This document shows positions 13,501 through 24,753 of a stretch of DNA of 64,000 nt, in pieces. Below the pieces are notes generated by a model, which saw nothing but the letters and a program-made list of their open reading frames with translations, was not told the DNA's origin and did no database searches. The translations under genes and the position numbers were made by a program. The DNA comes from Parasponia andersonii (Eukaryota; Streptophyta; Magnoliopsida; Rosales; Cannabaceae). Every line of letters starts with the position of its first letter. Position 1 is the first letter of the stretch. The stretch spans positions 528,109 to 592,108 of the forward strand of contig JXTB01000209.1 in the NCBI GenBank assembly GCA_002914805.1. The letters are read 5' to 3'.

Positions 13501-13605
13501 GTTTTTTTTTTCCCATTTAGGGGAATGTGGATTTGAACTCGGGACCCTTCATGGTAGGAGAACGTGCGGTTATCACTAGAATCTTTTACCCATAAAATCT
13601 AGATT
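13501..13605 (-). repeat. Possible tRNA-derived SINE fragment
   Basis: On the minus strand there is a Pol III A-box-like TAGTGATAACCG (13567-13578) and a B-box-like GAGTTCAAATCC (13529-13540), spaced about as in a tRNA. A run of about ten A residues follows (T-run 13502-13511 on the + strand). This layout fits the head and tail of a plant SINE. It does not fold as a complete tRNA gene as far as I can see. Confidence 0.35.
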
Positions 13606-14177
13606 TTATTGTTTATTTCTTTATTTTTTTTTTCAGTTTAAAATTTTAAACCATTCTAGTATACTGTTAATAGGACATGTGACATGTGAAAGTTGTGGGC
13701 TAAAATGAAGATAATACATAATTCAATTGAAAAACACATTTTCCCTAAAAAAATTGCAAAATCACTTTCACAAAAAAAAAAAAAAATACAAAGAAGCTAA
13801 GTCTGGAACATTAATAGTCAGATACTAAAATAGATATTCATAATTTAATCAACTAAATATTAAGATTTCTGATCATTCCATTTGCAACTCAAATGAAGTA
13901 ATAGCTAATTAATTTTCAATTTCCTAAATATTTTAGCATAATTCCATTATAGCTAATTAATAATTTAATGTATGTTTGCTAAGGCATATTGAACTGGATT
14001 AATGAAGGTTAATATATAATAAAACCGGCCGGTAATGGAGCTCAAATTGTAGAGTGAATCACATCCTTGTTTGGAACATATAATACAAGCTAGACGCCCT
14101 GCTTAATTTTTCAATGCAGAAAAGGAAAAACCAGTTAAACTCATTAATACAGACTGCCCAAACATTATAGAGCTAGG

Positions 14178-14185
14178 TATAAATA
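14178..14185 (+). promoter_or_regulatory. Candidate TATA box of BLUS1-like gene
   Basis: TATAAATA lies about 300 bases before the kinase ATG. This would give a 5' UTR of about 270 bases containing an AT microsatellite and an A-run. Confidence 0.4.
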
Positions 14186-14485
14186 CAATATCTTATTATA
14201 TTTAATATTTACGGCGGTTGTGTATAAGTCACATGCATCGTCCCAAAGATAGTAACCACCCTATATATTTCTCCATCAACCTTCACAAGAATATTGCTGA
14301 ACCCTACTTTCTTTTTCCATATCATAATTTTCCTTCACAAAATCCGTCACTAGTAATAAAAACATATATATATATATATATATGTATATATCACTCAATC
14401 GTCTTAAAACAAAAAAAAAAAAAAAAAAGAAAAAAAATTGCTTCTTCTTCTTCAGAATTTGTCTGATCAAAATCCTTTATTCATC

Positions 14486-16189
14486 ATGTCTCGACAAGAT
14501 CAAGATCACCATGAAATTACTAGAAGGGTCCAATTCCCTTTAGCTTCAAACTCTTACCGAATTCTTTACGAAATCGGGGTCGGTGTTAGTGCTGTTGTCT
14601 ACAAAGCCATCTGTTTGCCCATGAACTCTACAGTCGTGGCAATCAAGTCCATCGATCTCGACCAGTCTCGTGCCGATTTCGATAACTTTCGGCGCGAAAC
14701 GAAGATAATGTCACTCCTCTCTCATCCAAACATCCTCAACGCGCACTGCTCCTTCACGGTCGACCGCCGCCTTTGGGTAGTGATGCCCTTCATGTCCGCC
14801 GGTTCTCTGCAGTCCATAATCTCCTCCTCTTTCCCCGACGGCTTATCGGAGCCGAGTATCTCCCTCGTCCTAAAGGAGATTCTAAACGCATTGTCGTATC
14901 TTCATGACCAAGGCCACCTCCATAGAGACATCAAGGCCGGGAACATCCTCATCGACTCCAACGGGTCGGTTAAGCTCGCAGATTTCGGCGTCTCGGCTTC
15001 GATCTACGAGTCGAACTCGGCTCGTGGGTGGTCCTTGTCGTCGTCGCCGCTCACCGATGTCGCTGGCACGCCATACTGGATGGCGCCGGAGGTGATTCAC
15101 TCGCACAATGGATACGGATTCAAGGCCGATATATGGTCGTTTGGGATCACCGCTTTGGAGTTGGCTCACGGATGTCCTCCTCTGTCTCACCTCCCTCTCT
15201 CCAAGTCTCTCCTCTTAAAGATCACCAAGCGGTTTCGATTCTCCGACTACGAAAAGCACGAGAAGGACAAGAGCAAGGGCAAGAAGTTCTCCAAGGGTTT
15301 TAAGGACATGGTGGGCTTGTGTTTGGACCAAGATCCGTCGAAGCGCCCCACCGCAGAGAAACTGTTGAAACATCCCTTCTTCAAGAGTTGTAATAAGGGT
15401 CCTGATTTTCTAGTGAAGAACGTGTTGCAAGGGTTAGCGAGTGTTGAAGAGAGGTTTAGGGTTGCAAAGACTCTTCAGTCTTTGCAACCCGTGGTTAACG
15501 ACAAGAATGATAGTACTGATGAGGATGAAAATGAAGGTGATGTAATATCGGGACGAAGAGAGAAGCAGAGAAGGATTAGTGGGTGGAACTTCAATGAGGA
15601 CGGGTTCAAACTCGACCCGGTATTCCCAACTGAGTCATCAACCGAAGACGATTCGGTTGTGAAACAGGTTCGGTTTGGTGGTGAAACCATCATTAAGTCT
15701 AATATTAAAATTCCCAGTGTACTAGTTCAAGCTGAGAAGGTGACTACTCTTCATGAAGATAGTACTGTTGGCGAGTTGACCGAGTCGAATCTGAGTTCAC
15801 CAGCTGATCAAGTAGGAAGTAGCAGTAGTAGTAGTGATCAGCAGGGCATGGGCGGAGGTGGCGAGTTGGGTGAGTCGAGTCCGAGTTCACCTGGTCTAGT
15901 GGTAGGAAATAGTACTAGTAGCGAACAAGGACTTGATAGGGAGAGAGTTTTGCATGACATTGTGCTTATCAGAAGGAGTGTGGAGGAAGAGAGGCGGATT
16001 TTACTGGAGGCGTTGAGAGTGTTGGGAGCAGAGGAAGCTGTTGACGTGGCAACGACGAGAGAGGAGATCTTGACGCAGACCATCGAGAAGCTGAGATCGG
16101 AGCTGGAGATTGAAAGAAAGAAGAATTTGGAGTTGGAGATGGAGGTTGAGTTTCTCAAGCTTCAAATTTCATCACGTACTAGTGACTAG
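14486..16189 (+). CDS. BLUS1-like STE20-type serine/threonine kinase (complete copy)
   Basis: This single-exon frame encodes 567 residues; the open frame upstream of the ATG has only TTG. The kinase domain spans ~24-300 and keeps all catalytic motifs: an imperfect Gly loop at 30-36, VAIK lysine K54, HRDIKAGN at 146-153, DFG at 166-168 and GTPYWMAPE at 194-202. The family is the plant SPAK/OSR1-like STE20 group. The nearest named member I recognise is Arabidopsis BLUS1 (At4g14480, ~487 residues), which phototropins phosphorylate in guard cells and which leads to H+-ATPase activation and stomatal opening. The C-terminal motif RRISGWNFN (Ser365) resembles the region holding the BLUS1 phototropin site; that equivalence is inferred. 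Beyond it lie a Ser-rich low-complexity linker (~430-480) and a C-terminal coiled coil (~495-565). The linker makes the protein longer than BLUS1. This is the only copy in the window with every catalytic motif intact. Confidence 0.9.
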   Translation: MSRQDQDHHEITRRVQFPLASNSYRILYEIGVGVSAVVYKAICLPMNSTVVAIKSIDLDQSRADFDNFRRETKIMSLLSHPNILNAHCSFTVDRRLWVVMPFMSAGSLQSIISSSFPDGLSEPSISLVLKEILNALSYLHDQGHLHRDIKAGNILIDSNGSVKLADFGVSASIYESNSARGWSLSSSPLTDVAGTPYWMAPEVIHSHNGYGFKADIWSFGITALELAHGCPPLSHLPLSKSLLLKITKRFRFSDYEKHEKDKSKGKKFSKGFKDMVGLCLDQDPSKRPTAEKLLKHPFFKSCNKGPDFLVKNVLQGLASVEERFRVAKTLQSLQPVVNDKNDSTDEDENEGDVISGRREKQRRISGWNFNEDGFKLDPVFPTESSTEDDSVVKQVRFGGETIIKSNIKIPSVLVQAEKVTTLHEDSTVGELTESNLSSPADQVGSSSSSSDQQGMGGGGELGESSPSSPGLVVGNSTSSEQGLDRERVLHDIVLIRRSVEEERRILLEALRVLGAEEAVDVATTREEILTQTIEKLRSELEIERKKNLELEMEVEFLKLQISSRTSD

Positions 16190-17881
16190 CTTTAGCGGAT
16201 AATTGATGATTCTTTTCGAGGAAACAAATTAGACATATTATCATTGCAAAAATAATTTGAGTGATGTGGCAGTTTTAATACCAGGCATATCGTTCAAATT
16301 ATTTTTTCTAGATAATTTGTTAAGACGTGTACTAAGTATATAATATCTTACATTTTGTTCTGAAGTAATAATGTAACAAGAAACAGAGATGAAAAAAGCT
16401 TTTTTGTATTTGCTTTTCCATGCGGAGTAACATTTGTACTTTTTGTTTCTATTTTTGACGGGAGTAGCATATATATATATATATATATATTATATTGCAG
16501 AACCTGCTTGTTACACGAAAAATAAATAAACATTTTCACACATCATCGGGTGATCACTGTGGCATTAGCTCTAATAAATTGGGGTTTTCAATTTGAATTA
16601 TAAGAACTAAGAAATGAGAATTCAAGGTCAAATTTTTTATATTGGAAGAAAGTGTGGTTAAGGTAACTGTACCTGCAATCAGTGAGTTTGTGTTATAAAT
16701 TTGTAATTGTTGTATTTGAGGAATAGGTGGCATTTGTGAGGGCCGGCCATTATTATTTATCGCTGTTTAGTAGCGTTCAAGCTTTTTGTACCACTGATTG
16801 AAACTAACTTAGAATTAGTAGCAATGGACTAAGATAGTCTGTTAAATACAGGTCCAAACTTAAGCAGTGACTTAGATATATACAAGTGAGGTTATTTCTG
16901 CATAGACCCTACGTACCGGAAGTATAACGGGAACAAAATTTAAAATAAAGACACCATGAGAAATTTCCAACTGTTTGGTAAGAAAATTCTACTAATTATT
17001 GATCAAAAACTCACTTAAGTCTCTACGAATTTTCATGTAACTTTGTCTATCTTACAATAATTCGTAAGTTATCGCTCGAGTCAGAAATATTGACTAAGAC
17101 AACAAGTTGAGATTCCTGATAACATGCGGAGCAAATGATTAACAATATCATCATTATTGATGCGACCAGTATGAACATTGGGGAGATTGCTAATTATAAA
17201 TAATGGGATCATTTTGAGCACAAAGATACAATATTCTTCACAATCAGGTTGAAGATAATATCGTGATGAGGATCATTAGGATCCATGGATAACAATAATT
17301 TAGCTGGTGAGAAAGCCATTGTCTTCCATAAGTCAGCTAACCATGTTGAAAATATTGATAGCATTTCTATTGCTGTTGATTTAGTTGAAGATGTTTCAGT
17401 TCCTTATCACTCTAGTGGGGCTTCGAGAGGCAAATACAATCATGATTCCACATGGGTTATGATTCTTGAAGCATAGATGAAACAGAGAATTGACCCTAAC
17501 GCGACATAGGAAAAGGGGTATTTTTGGAAACTATCTTACAATTAATATTAATTAGAATATTTGTTTAATTAGCTAGGTTATTTTTAATTTTAAGTTAAGT
17601 TTCTTGTTTTTGTCCATTTCTAGTAGTTATCTACTTTTCCTATTCGTGTCAATTGCATATTTATAAATGGGCTTAATTATATTATTGTTTCTCAGACTAC
17701 ATGCAATGTATTATTGAGTGAATATTGTGTTTTCTCTGCCATGTTGTACATCTTTATTTGGTTTCTCTCTTGATTATTCAATTCTCCATCCGCGCGCGCT
17801 CTTCTCCTTTTGTACCCACTCTATCTAAATTCTCTACCAATTCTCTCTTTTTCTGTCTAATCTAATTATTCTCTTGCAATC
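16190..17881. other. Intergenic, with retroelement-like DNA next to element A
   Basis: The stretch is AT-rich, with a TA microsatellite at about 16469-16490. A 63-codon frame at 17285-17476 begins at an ATG and ends at TAG; I do not recognise it. From about 17640 to 17881 the sequence becomes pyrimidine-rich, in the style of the R-U5 end of a Copia-type LTR, but no matching partner is seen. Element A begins directly after it. Confidence 0.4.
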
Positions 17882-18700
17882 TGTTTGAGCGGTTTCTCAC
17901 CAGCCGTCCACGTGTCTCGAACTGCTGATGCTGTATTCTCCAACTGTCCACGTGTCCATACTGTCCCAAAGTACTCTGAATTCCAAGCAAGATCGGAGAG
18001 GCGGGAGTGGCTACCTACAAAGACTCTTCGATGCTTAAGTCAGTGGTTTATCTTTGATACAGGGTAGCAAGGAAAATATTTCAGTGTGAATATATATTTT
18101 TTTCTTGTTCACAAGCTTTTCTATATATTTCTGTTTTTAAGCGTATATGCCCCTCTCGAGAACGCATGACTCTTATATATGTAGTTCTGAGATTGTGAAC
18201 GTGTGGTTCTCAATCTCAGGACTGAGTACCTTTCTCCTCAAAATCTTTTTCAACAGTCACGGGCCGAGATTTCTGCGATCTCCTCTATGTTGCCGTGGCC
18301 TGATTTTCACCGCCTTCTACGGCTTCAATCTGTCAGGAGTAAGATTTAGGTAAATCGCCGTTCTGTCAGGACGGCTTGTCCCTGGCACACACCTACCCAG
18401 GATCGTATTAGATGCTCTGTCTGGGTGTGGAGTCGTGAGTTGCTTTCTATTGTATTCAGTCGGAAGACCCTTGGGGCTTCTGACCCTCCCAACTGTCGAG
18501 GCAAGGGAAACTGTACCTAGATGGCAGATCATTGGGGCTTCCGACCCCTAGCTGTCGAGGTTGGGGTCAGACTGGGCCAGACTGTCCAGGGTCAGTGATG
18601 GGCTCGGCCCTAACTTCGAACGGCCCAATGGCCGATTGTGAGATCACGTGCAACCCGCGTGGCCTTACACGTGGCGTATGGATCAGGAACAGGTCCCACA
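17882..18700 (-). repeat. 3' LTR of element A
   Basis: The end points are TGTTTGAGCGG at the left and GGTCCCACA at the right. It aligns along its full length to 31174-31993, including the TGTCGAGG and GACCC-rich blocks near 18500-18560. Confidence 0.9.
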
Positions 18701-18721
18701 ACTGCCCCCATTTCCCTACTT
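18701..18721 (-). promoter_or_regulatory. Polypurine tract of element A
   Basis: Read on the minus strand this is a purine-rich tract (AAGTAGGGAAATGGGGGCAG) directly before the 3' LTR. It is the priming site for plus-strand DNA synthesis. Element B has the equivalent at 62335-62355. Confidence 0.7.
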
Positions 18722-19041
18722 GATGGAATCGTGTCCATTAAATGGGGAAATCATCTCTTTGTTCCTCTAATCTGGGGGACGCACGTGGTTCCCTCTTCCC
18801 GATGCAGAGGTACGCCATCCCATATCACGAGATCTGTTTGAATTTTGAAGTTCTGACTGCTCGGTTTCCCTTATTCTCCCCTTTTCTAGAAAAACTCTTC
18901 GGTTTCTTCCCTACAAAAACCGTAATTGTGTTCATTTGCCATTTTACTAAAATTTTCAATCATTCCAATCTCATAAAATCCTAGGGTTTCTGCTTCCTTC
19001 TCCTCTAAAGACTCTCACTCTTTTAGTCGTATTTTGATACA

Positions 19042-22000
19042 ATGGCTTCAAATCAAAACCAGGAATTGCAACCCGTTGTAGATTCAGAGCTGGATTCACT
19101 GAGGAGGCAGCTCTGCCTCCCCAAAGGAGTAACGTTGCAATGGGTTGAGGGCCTGGCAGACTGGTACCTTCGTCTTTGCACCCCCGAGGGTTCCATCGTC
19201 CTGGGCAGGAAGCATCTGGACTGGCTGCGGTTCCCTCTTCCTCCCCTGATTCATCAATTCTTTGCTCTGACGGGAATCCATCCGATGTAGCTGAATGCAA
19301 ACGGGATTATGATTCTGATGGAGCTTTCTACCCTGTCAGTTGTCTATAACATGCATATCGACCTGGAGGTGGTCTTTTATGCTTATAAGTTTATTCTCAT
19401 CCCCAAGAAGGGCTCCTACCCCACCTTCTACCTCCAGCTGCTGCCAGGGCGTCACATCCTTTGGGGGTTGCCGTGGTCAGACAAACAATGGGACTCTCAC
19501 GCCAAGCTTTATGCCGTTGGAGGGGCGTGGTGCTCCCCTTGGGTGAACGGAGAGCATTTCCAAGTCCCCTCAGTCTTCCTGCAGAGTAAATATTAGGTCG
19601 TGATCTTTGGGTCTGGGTCTTCTCCCGATATTATTGCTCATGCTACTTTGTCTTGTGCAGCCTCAGCAGAAAAAAACAGGTTTGAGCCGTACCTGTCGGT
19701 TGGGCGGCTCAAAAGCTTGGAGGGGATCATAATCTTCGGCTCTCCAAGGGAATGCAGGCACATTCAAGCCGTCCTCAACCCCCTAACAATGTATCTGATG
19801 CCCAGGATGGTTTCGTACCTTCCCTTCCCCTTGGATACCTAGGTTATCACCAAGCACCTGAGGAGTCGACTCGATGCCTCTGCCCTGAATCGATTTTGCC
19901 GGGACGAAAAAAACTGGATCACTTTGGTGAGTTGGTAGGTTTCGGCTTCAAGCCAGTTGGTGGGCACCAACGATCTGGTAGTGCTGTCCAATCACGAGCT
20001 CGAGGAGGCCGTGAGGCTTGTGGCCGCGGAGTACATCAGGCTCTGCAAGGAAGAAAACGCTGCCCCCAAAAAGGCTAGGGGTGAGTTTATTTTCACATCT
20101 CTGAGTCCTTGAGGGTCGGACTGTGACCGTAAACTAATCTCATTGCTTGTTCTTCATAGGTTCTGAGATGGGCCCATCGGCTGGCCCCTCACCCGTCAAA
20201 AGGGAAGCCATAGCACCTAAAGCTCATGCCAAGGCATCCACTGGCCGGCGTCTTGTGGTGCTTTCGGGAGGGGCAAGACCAGCGGTCCCCCACTCCGACG
20301 CAGGTGGATCTCCACTTGGGGGACCGTCTACCATCCCAATTGTGCACGAGGAAGAGATGATGCCAAGTCCGGTTGGGGGGTCTGCTGCAGTGATCTCACC
20401 CACCCCTGACTTCGGTTCAAAATCGAGTGCTGCTAGCCTCAGTGGAGAGATCGCCGAGCTCAGTGGGGGAGCTCCAAGATTGAAATCCAGACTCTCCTCC
20501 CCTCCCTCGGTCCCTACAAAATGGCAACGCGAAGTCAGCTCATCCAATGAAGAAGAGGGCCGGGTGGAGAAGAGGGGCAGGGTCGTCCTTTCGTCTGATA
20601 GTGACGATGATGGGGCGACACTGACCCTTCTAAGGAGAAGAAGATCAGCACGCAGCGGCCAGCCCAGAGGAGGTGCACCGCCTACCACCGTGGCCGACGG
20701 CGTTCCTGATGGCTCCGGACCTCCCTCGGTCCTTATCGCCCTTGCTCTGGAGGTATGCCCGACGGGCGGAGAGGACGCCCTTGTGGCCAGCGAGGCGGGG
20801 CCGTGCTCCCCGGGTATGGGCGACACTCAAGGGGAGGGTCCAACCATGGAGCCGAAGTCAGAGGCCCTTACGTCAGAGAATGTCGAGCTCGTCATCACCC
20901 GTACTCTCGCGCAGGCTTGTTACATTCGGATGTTTTTATGTTTTTCAATATCTTTGGTAAACGCTGACCCCCTCCTTTATTGTCTAACTTGCAGCTGTCT
21001 GCCATCCAGTCCTTCTACTCTGCTCGCGTCAAGAATCTGACCGAGGAGCTAGCTCCCATTCTGCACTAGCCGAGCACAGCGAGGCTGCCCTCACCGAATT
21101 GAGGTCTGACTTCGATGTATATCGGGGCCTCGAGGAAGCGAGGGTTAGCAATGCGATGGCACATGCTCTGAGTATCGAGAGAGCCAGACGCGAGGAGCTG
21201 GCTACGAGACTGGCTCAGGCAGAGGTTGACAGGCTTGCCCAATCCGAAGCCGCCAGATTGGCTCAGGGCGAGCTAAGGATCAAGGAGCAAGAGTTACAGA
21301 GTGTGGGGGCAGAGATGGGACTGGCCCTTATTGCTCATGACCAGGCTGTTAAGGATGCCAAGGAAGCGAGAAAAGCCGAGGCGGTTGCCAAGCTAGAAGC
21401 CTATGCTCTGCAACGCAGACTTGGCCGGTCCCATGAGGTAAACCGATATCTCTTTTTGGACCATAAAAGCTAATGGGTGCTAAGGTGGAGATGTCTTGTA
21501 AACATTGCGAGGACCTCGCCGGTATTAACTTTTTATTGGTTGACTTATCGTAGCGACAGACAGAACTCAGATTGGCAGCGCTGAAGGATAGACTGGCGGA
21601 CACAGAGAAGTTAAAAATGAGGTACCAGAGGCAGGTGGACGTTCTTTCTATGGAAAGTTACAGGTCTGGCTGGGAGAATAGAGAGTTTGAAAACCACACT
21701 GAGGTGGTGACACCAGACCAATTTGACGATCAAAAAGGCATCGAGAGGGACCACTACTCCATCAAGCACTACATGCAGCAGCTCGGGGACGAGATCAGAA
21801 TCACATACCCAGCTGACGTGCTGGAGATGCTTGCTGCGGAGAAGGATGGCCCCTCTACATCTGCCCCTGGTGCCGTAGAGCTTGTCCTTGCTTCTGGTCT
21901 GCCAGATCGAACTCCGGAAGCCCTGGACATTCAGCCTAACCTCGGGGTCTCAACTGGTAAAGGGTCTGGCGCGGTCGTCGTATCTAGTGACGAATCTGAT

Positions 22001-22075
22001 CCGGCCACGCCACCCTTCTCCGAGGCTGGTCAAAGTGCTGGGGTTGGCCACACCTCCTCGGACGGAGATAACTAG
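19042..22075 (+). pseudogene. Antisense extra ORF of element A, intron-containing, decayed
   Basis: This frame runs opposite to gag-pol. Apparent exons are 19042-19585, 19670-20080, 20160-20914, 20995-21437 and 21554-22075. The introns begin GTAAAT, GTGAGT, GCTTGT (element B has GT here) and GTAAAC, and end in AG. The N-terminal part (MASNQNQ ... WYLRL ... HQFFALTGIHPM ... LYAVGGAW) resembles the plant transposon-protein/plant-mobile-domain-like frames of Tat elements. The middle is Pro/Ser/Gly-rich, and the C-terminal part is a long coiled coil (~21099-21473) plus a conserved tail (DHYSIKHYMQQLGDEI). Breaks: TAG at 19288 (element B has CAG), TAG after LDT near 19840 (B has TGG), another TAG near 19937, and a one-base loss near 21050. 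Since the gene is antisense, its introns would survive retrotransposition of the genomic RNA. The function is unknown. Confidence 0.7.
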
Positions 22076-24753
22076 GACCCCCAATTCTGCATATTTGTAA
22101 AGCTAATCATTCATTGTAACCCTTCAAATAAATGATAAGAAACGCGTCATCACTTTTAGACTGTTTTCTTTCGCATCCGACCGTCTGTATAAATAATTGT
22201 AAGGACTCGATTTCGGGTTATTAGTGAGCCTTCCTCGGGTCATGATTATTTGGACTAGCTTTGGAAATAGGGGTGCAAGTTTTGGCTCACCCAGTTTTGC
22301 AGAAGTATAACTCTCGTTATAACTTGTTTTGGCAGAGTTTGACCCACGCATGTTGCTGGATTTCTCCGACCCCAAATGGGACCGTGCTCGGAACCAGCTC
22401 CAGGGATTGGTTGACCATTGCTTAGACCCGTCGTTGCAAAGGAGAAGGCCTGGGCTTGGCTCTTATCGGGAACAAACATGGCATTATCATTCCGATGTCT
22501 CCTTAAGAGTCCACTCTAAACCTGCACCTCGCAAGTAGGGCTCATGAGTGCTCACCACCATTATCCACGTACTTTGTATTTTTAGGACATAATAAATAGG
22601 TTTTAATCTTGATTTCAGTTTTCATGTTTGGTTTGTCTCTGGACTACTTCTAACGGGTAGACTCCAAATCCGTTCACATCCTGACCATGCAAAGATAGAT
22701 CTTCCCATGGCTAGAGTGTGTTTCCCTTTAACTTTTCGTGTAGTCAAAACATTCCTTAGGGAGGGTCCACTTCCAACGGGTGGATTCTAACCTTGCCTTC
22801 CTTTAGCTCTTCGTGTAGCTAAAAGTGTTCCTTTGGGGGTCCACTGGCTAGCTTTTTAGTTGCACGCCCCTTTTTTCTTTGTACGTTTTCTTGGGTCATC
22901 GACAAGTGTCTTTTTGCACGATTCGACTCCCAGAGTACGATCGTTTTTGAGGTTTGCTGGCGAGTTTTTGGTGCACAGCTATCTCCTTTTCGCACGTTTT
23001 CTCGGGTCGTCGACGAGCGACGTGAGTCTCGGAGTGCGAGCATTTTCAAGGTCTGCTGGCAAGTTTTTGTTTGCACAGCAGTTTACTCTTCGCACGTTTT
23101 CTCGGGTCGTCGACGAGCAACGTGAGTCCCAGAGTGCGAGCTTTTTCGAGATCTGCTGGCAAGTCTTTGTTTGCACAACAGTTTATTCTTCGCACGTTTT
23201 CTCGGGTCGTTGACGAGCAACATGAGTCCCAGAGTGCGAGTTTTTTCNGAGAGGGACCACTACTCCATCAAGCACTACATGCAGCAGCTCGGGGACGAGA
23301 TCAGAATCACATACCCAGCTGACGTGCTGGAGATGCTTGCTGCGGAGAAGGATGGCCCCTCTACATCTGCCCCTGGTGCCGTAGAGCTTGTCCTTGCTTC
23401 TGGTCTGCCAGATCGAACTCCGGAAGCCCTGGACATTCAGCCTAACCTCGGGGTCTCAACTGGTAAAGGGTCTGGCGCGGTCGTCGTATCTAGTGACGAA
23501 TCTGATCCGGCCACGCCACCCTTCTCCGAGGCTGGTCAAAGTGCTGGGGTTGGCCACACCTCCTCGGACGGAGATAACTAGGACCCCCAATTCTGCATAT
23601 TTGTAAAGCTAATCATTCATTGTAACCCTTCAAATAAATGATAAGAAACGCGCCATCACTTTTAGACTGTTTTCTTTCGCATCCGACCGTCTGTATAAAT
23701 AATTGTAAGGACTCGATTTCGGGTTATTAGTGAGCCTTCCTCGGGTCATGATTATTTGGACTAGCTTTGGAAATAGGGGTGCAAGTTTTGGCTCACCCAG
23801 TTTTGCAGAAGTATAACTCTCGTTATAACTTGTTTTGGCAGAGTTTGACCCACGCATGTTGCTGGATTTCTCCGACCCCAAATGGGACCGTGCTCGGAAC
23901 CAGCTCCAGGGATTGGTTGACCATTGCTTAGACCCGTCGTTGCAAAGGAGAAGGCCTGGGCTTGGCTCTTATCGGGAACAAACAGGGCATTATCATTCCG
24001 ATGTCTCCTTAAGAGTCCACTCTAAACCTGCACCTCGCAAGTAGGGCTCATGAGTGCTCACCACCATTATCCACGTACTTTGTATTTTTAGGACATAATA
24101 AATAGGTTTTAATCTTGATTTCAGTTTTCATGTTTGGTTTGTCTCTGGACTACTTCTAACGGGTAGACTCCAAATCCGTTCACATCCTGACCATGCAAAG
24201 ATAGATCTTCCCATGGCTAGAGTGTGTTTCCCTTTAACTTTTCGTGTAGTCAAAACATTCCTTAGGGAGGGTCCACTTCCAACGGGTGGATTCTAACCTT
24301 GCCTTCCTTTAGCTCTTCGTGTAGCTAAAAGTGTTCCTTTGGGGGTCCACTGGCTAGCTTTTTAGTTGCACGCCCCTTTTTTCTTTGTACGTTTTCTTGG
24401 GTCATCGACAAGTATCTTTTTGCACGATTCGACTCCCAGAGTACGATCGTTTTTGAGGTTTGCTGGCGAGTTTTTGGTGCACAGCTATCTCCTTTTCGCA
24501 CGTTTTCTCGGGTCGTCGACGAGCGACGTGAGTCTCGGAGTGCGAGCATTTTCAAGGTCTGCTGGCAAGTTTTTGTTTGCACAGCAGTTTACTCTTCGCA
24601 CGTTTTCTCGGGTCGTCGACGAGCAACGTGAGTCCCAGAGTGCGAGCTTTTTCGAGATCTGCTGGCAAGTCTTTGTTTGCACAACAGTTTATTCTTCGCA
24701 CGTTTTCTCGGGTCGTTGACGAGCAACATGAGTCCCAGAGTGCGAGTTTTTTC
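21743..24753. repeat. 1.5-kb near-identical duplicate split by one N (probable assembly artefact)
   Basis: 21743-23247 and 23249-24753 are each 1505 bases long and differ at about three positions that I can see. A single N at 23248 sits at the joint. Each copy covers the end of the antisense frame, the spacer and the start of the tandem array. The abrupt N inside a tandem-repeat unit suggests overlapping contig ends or two haplotypes that were not merged. Confidence 0.8.

Larger units (their letters stand above)
12853..14485. other. Intergenic between CslG and BLUS1-like genes
   Basis: The first ~100 bases are CslG 3' UTR. The rest is AT-rich, with a purine-rich stretch around 13170-13440, a tRNA-related SINE-like piece (13501-13605), an AT microsatellite at about 14366-14385 and an A-run at 14410-14437. 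A candidate TATA box for the kinase is listed separately. No other gene is seen. Confidence 0.5.

Noticed and set aside
13501..13605. A functional tRNA gene
   Set aside because: Only A- and B-box-like words are visible; the acceptor stem and anticodon arm do not form convincingly.
14438..14485. N-terminal extension of the BLUS1-like kinase
   Set aside because: It begins at TTG within the 5' UTR; the first ATG in frame is 14486.
20224..20826. 200-codon minus-strand frame in element A
   Set aside because: It is antisense to the low-complexity GC-rich exon of the extra ORF, and element B does not preserve it as a separate coding unit.
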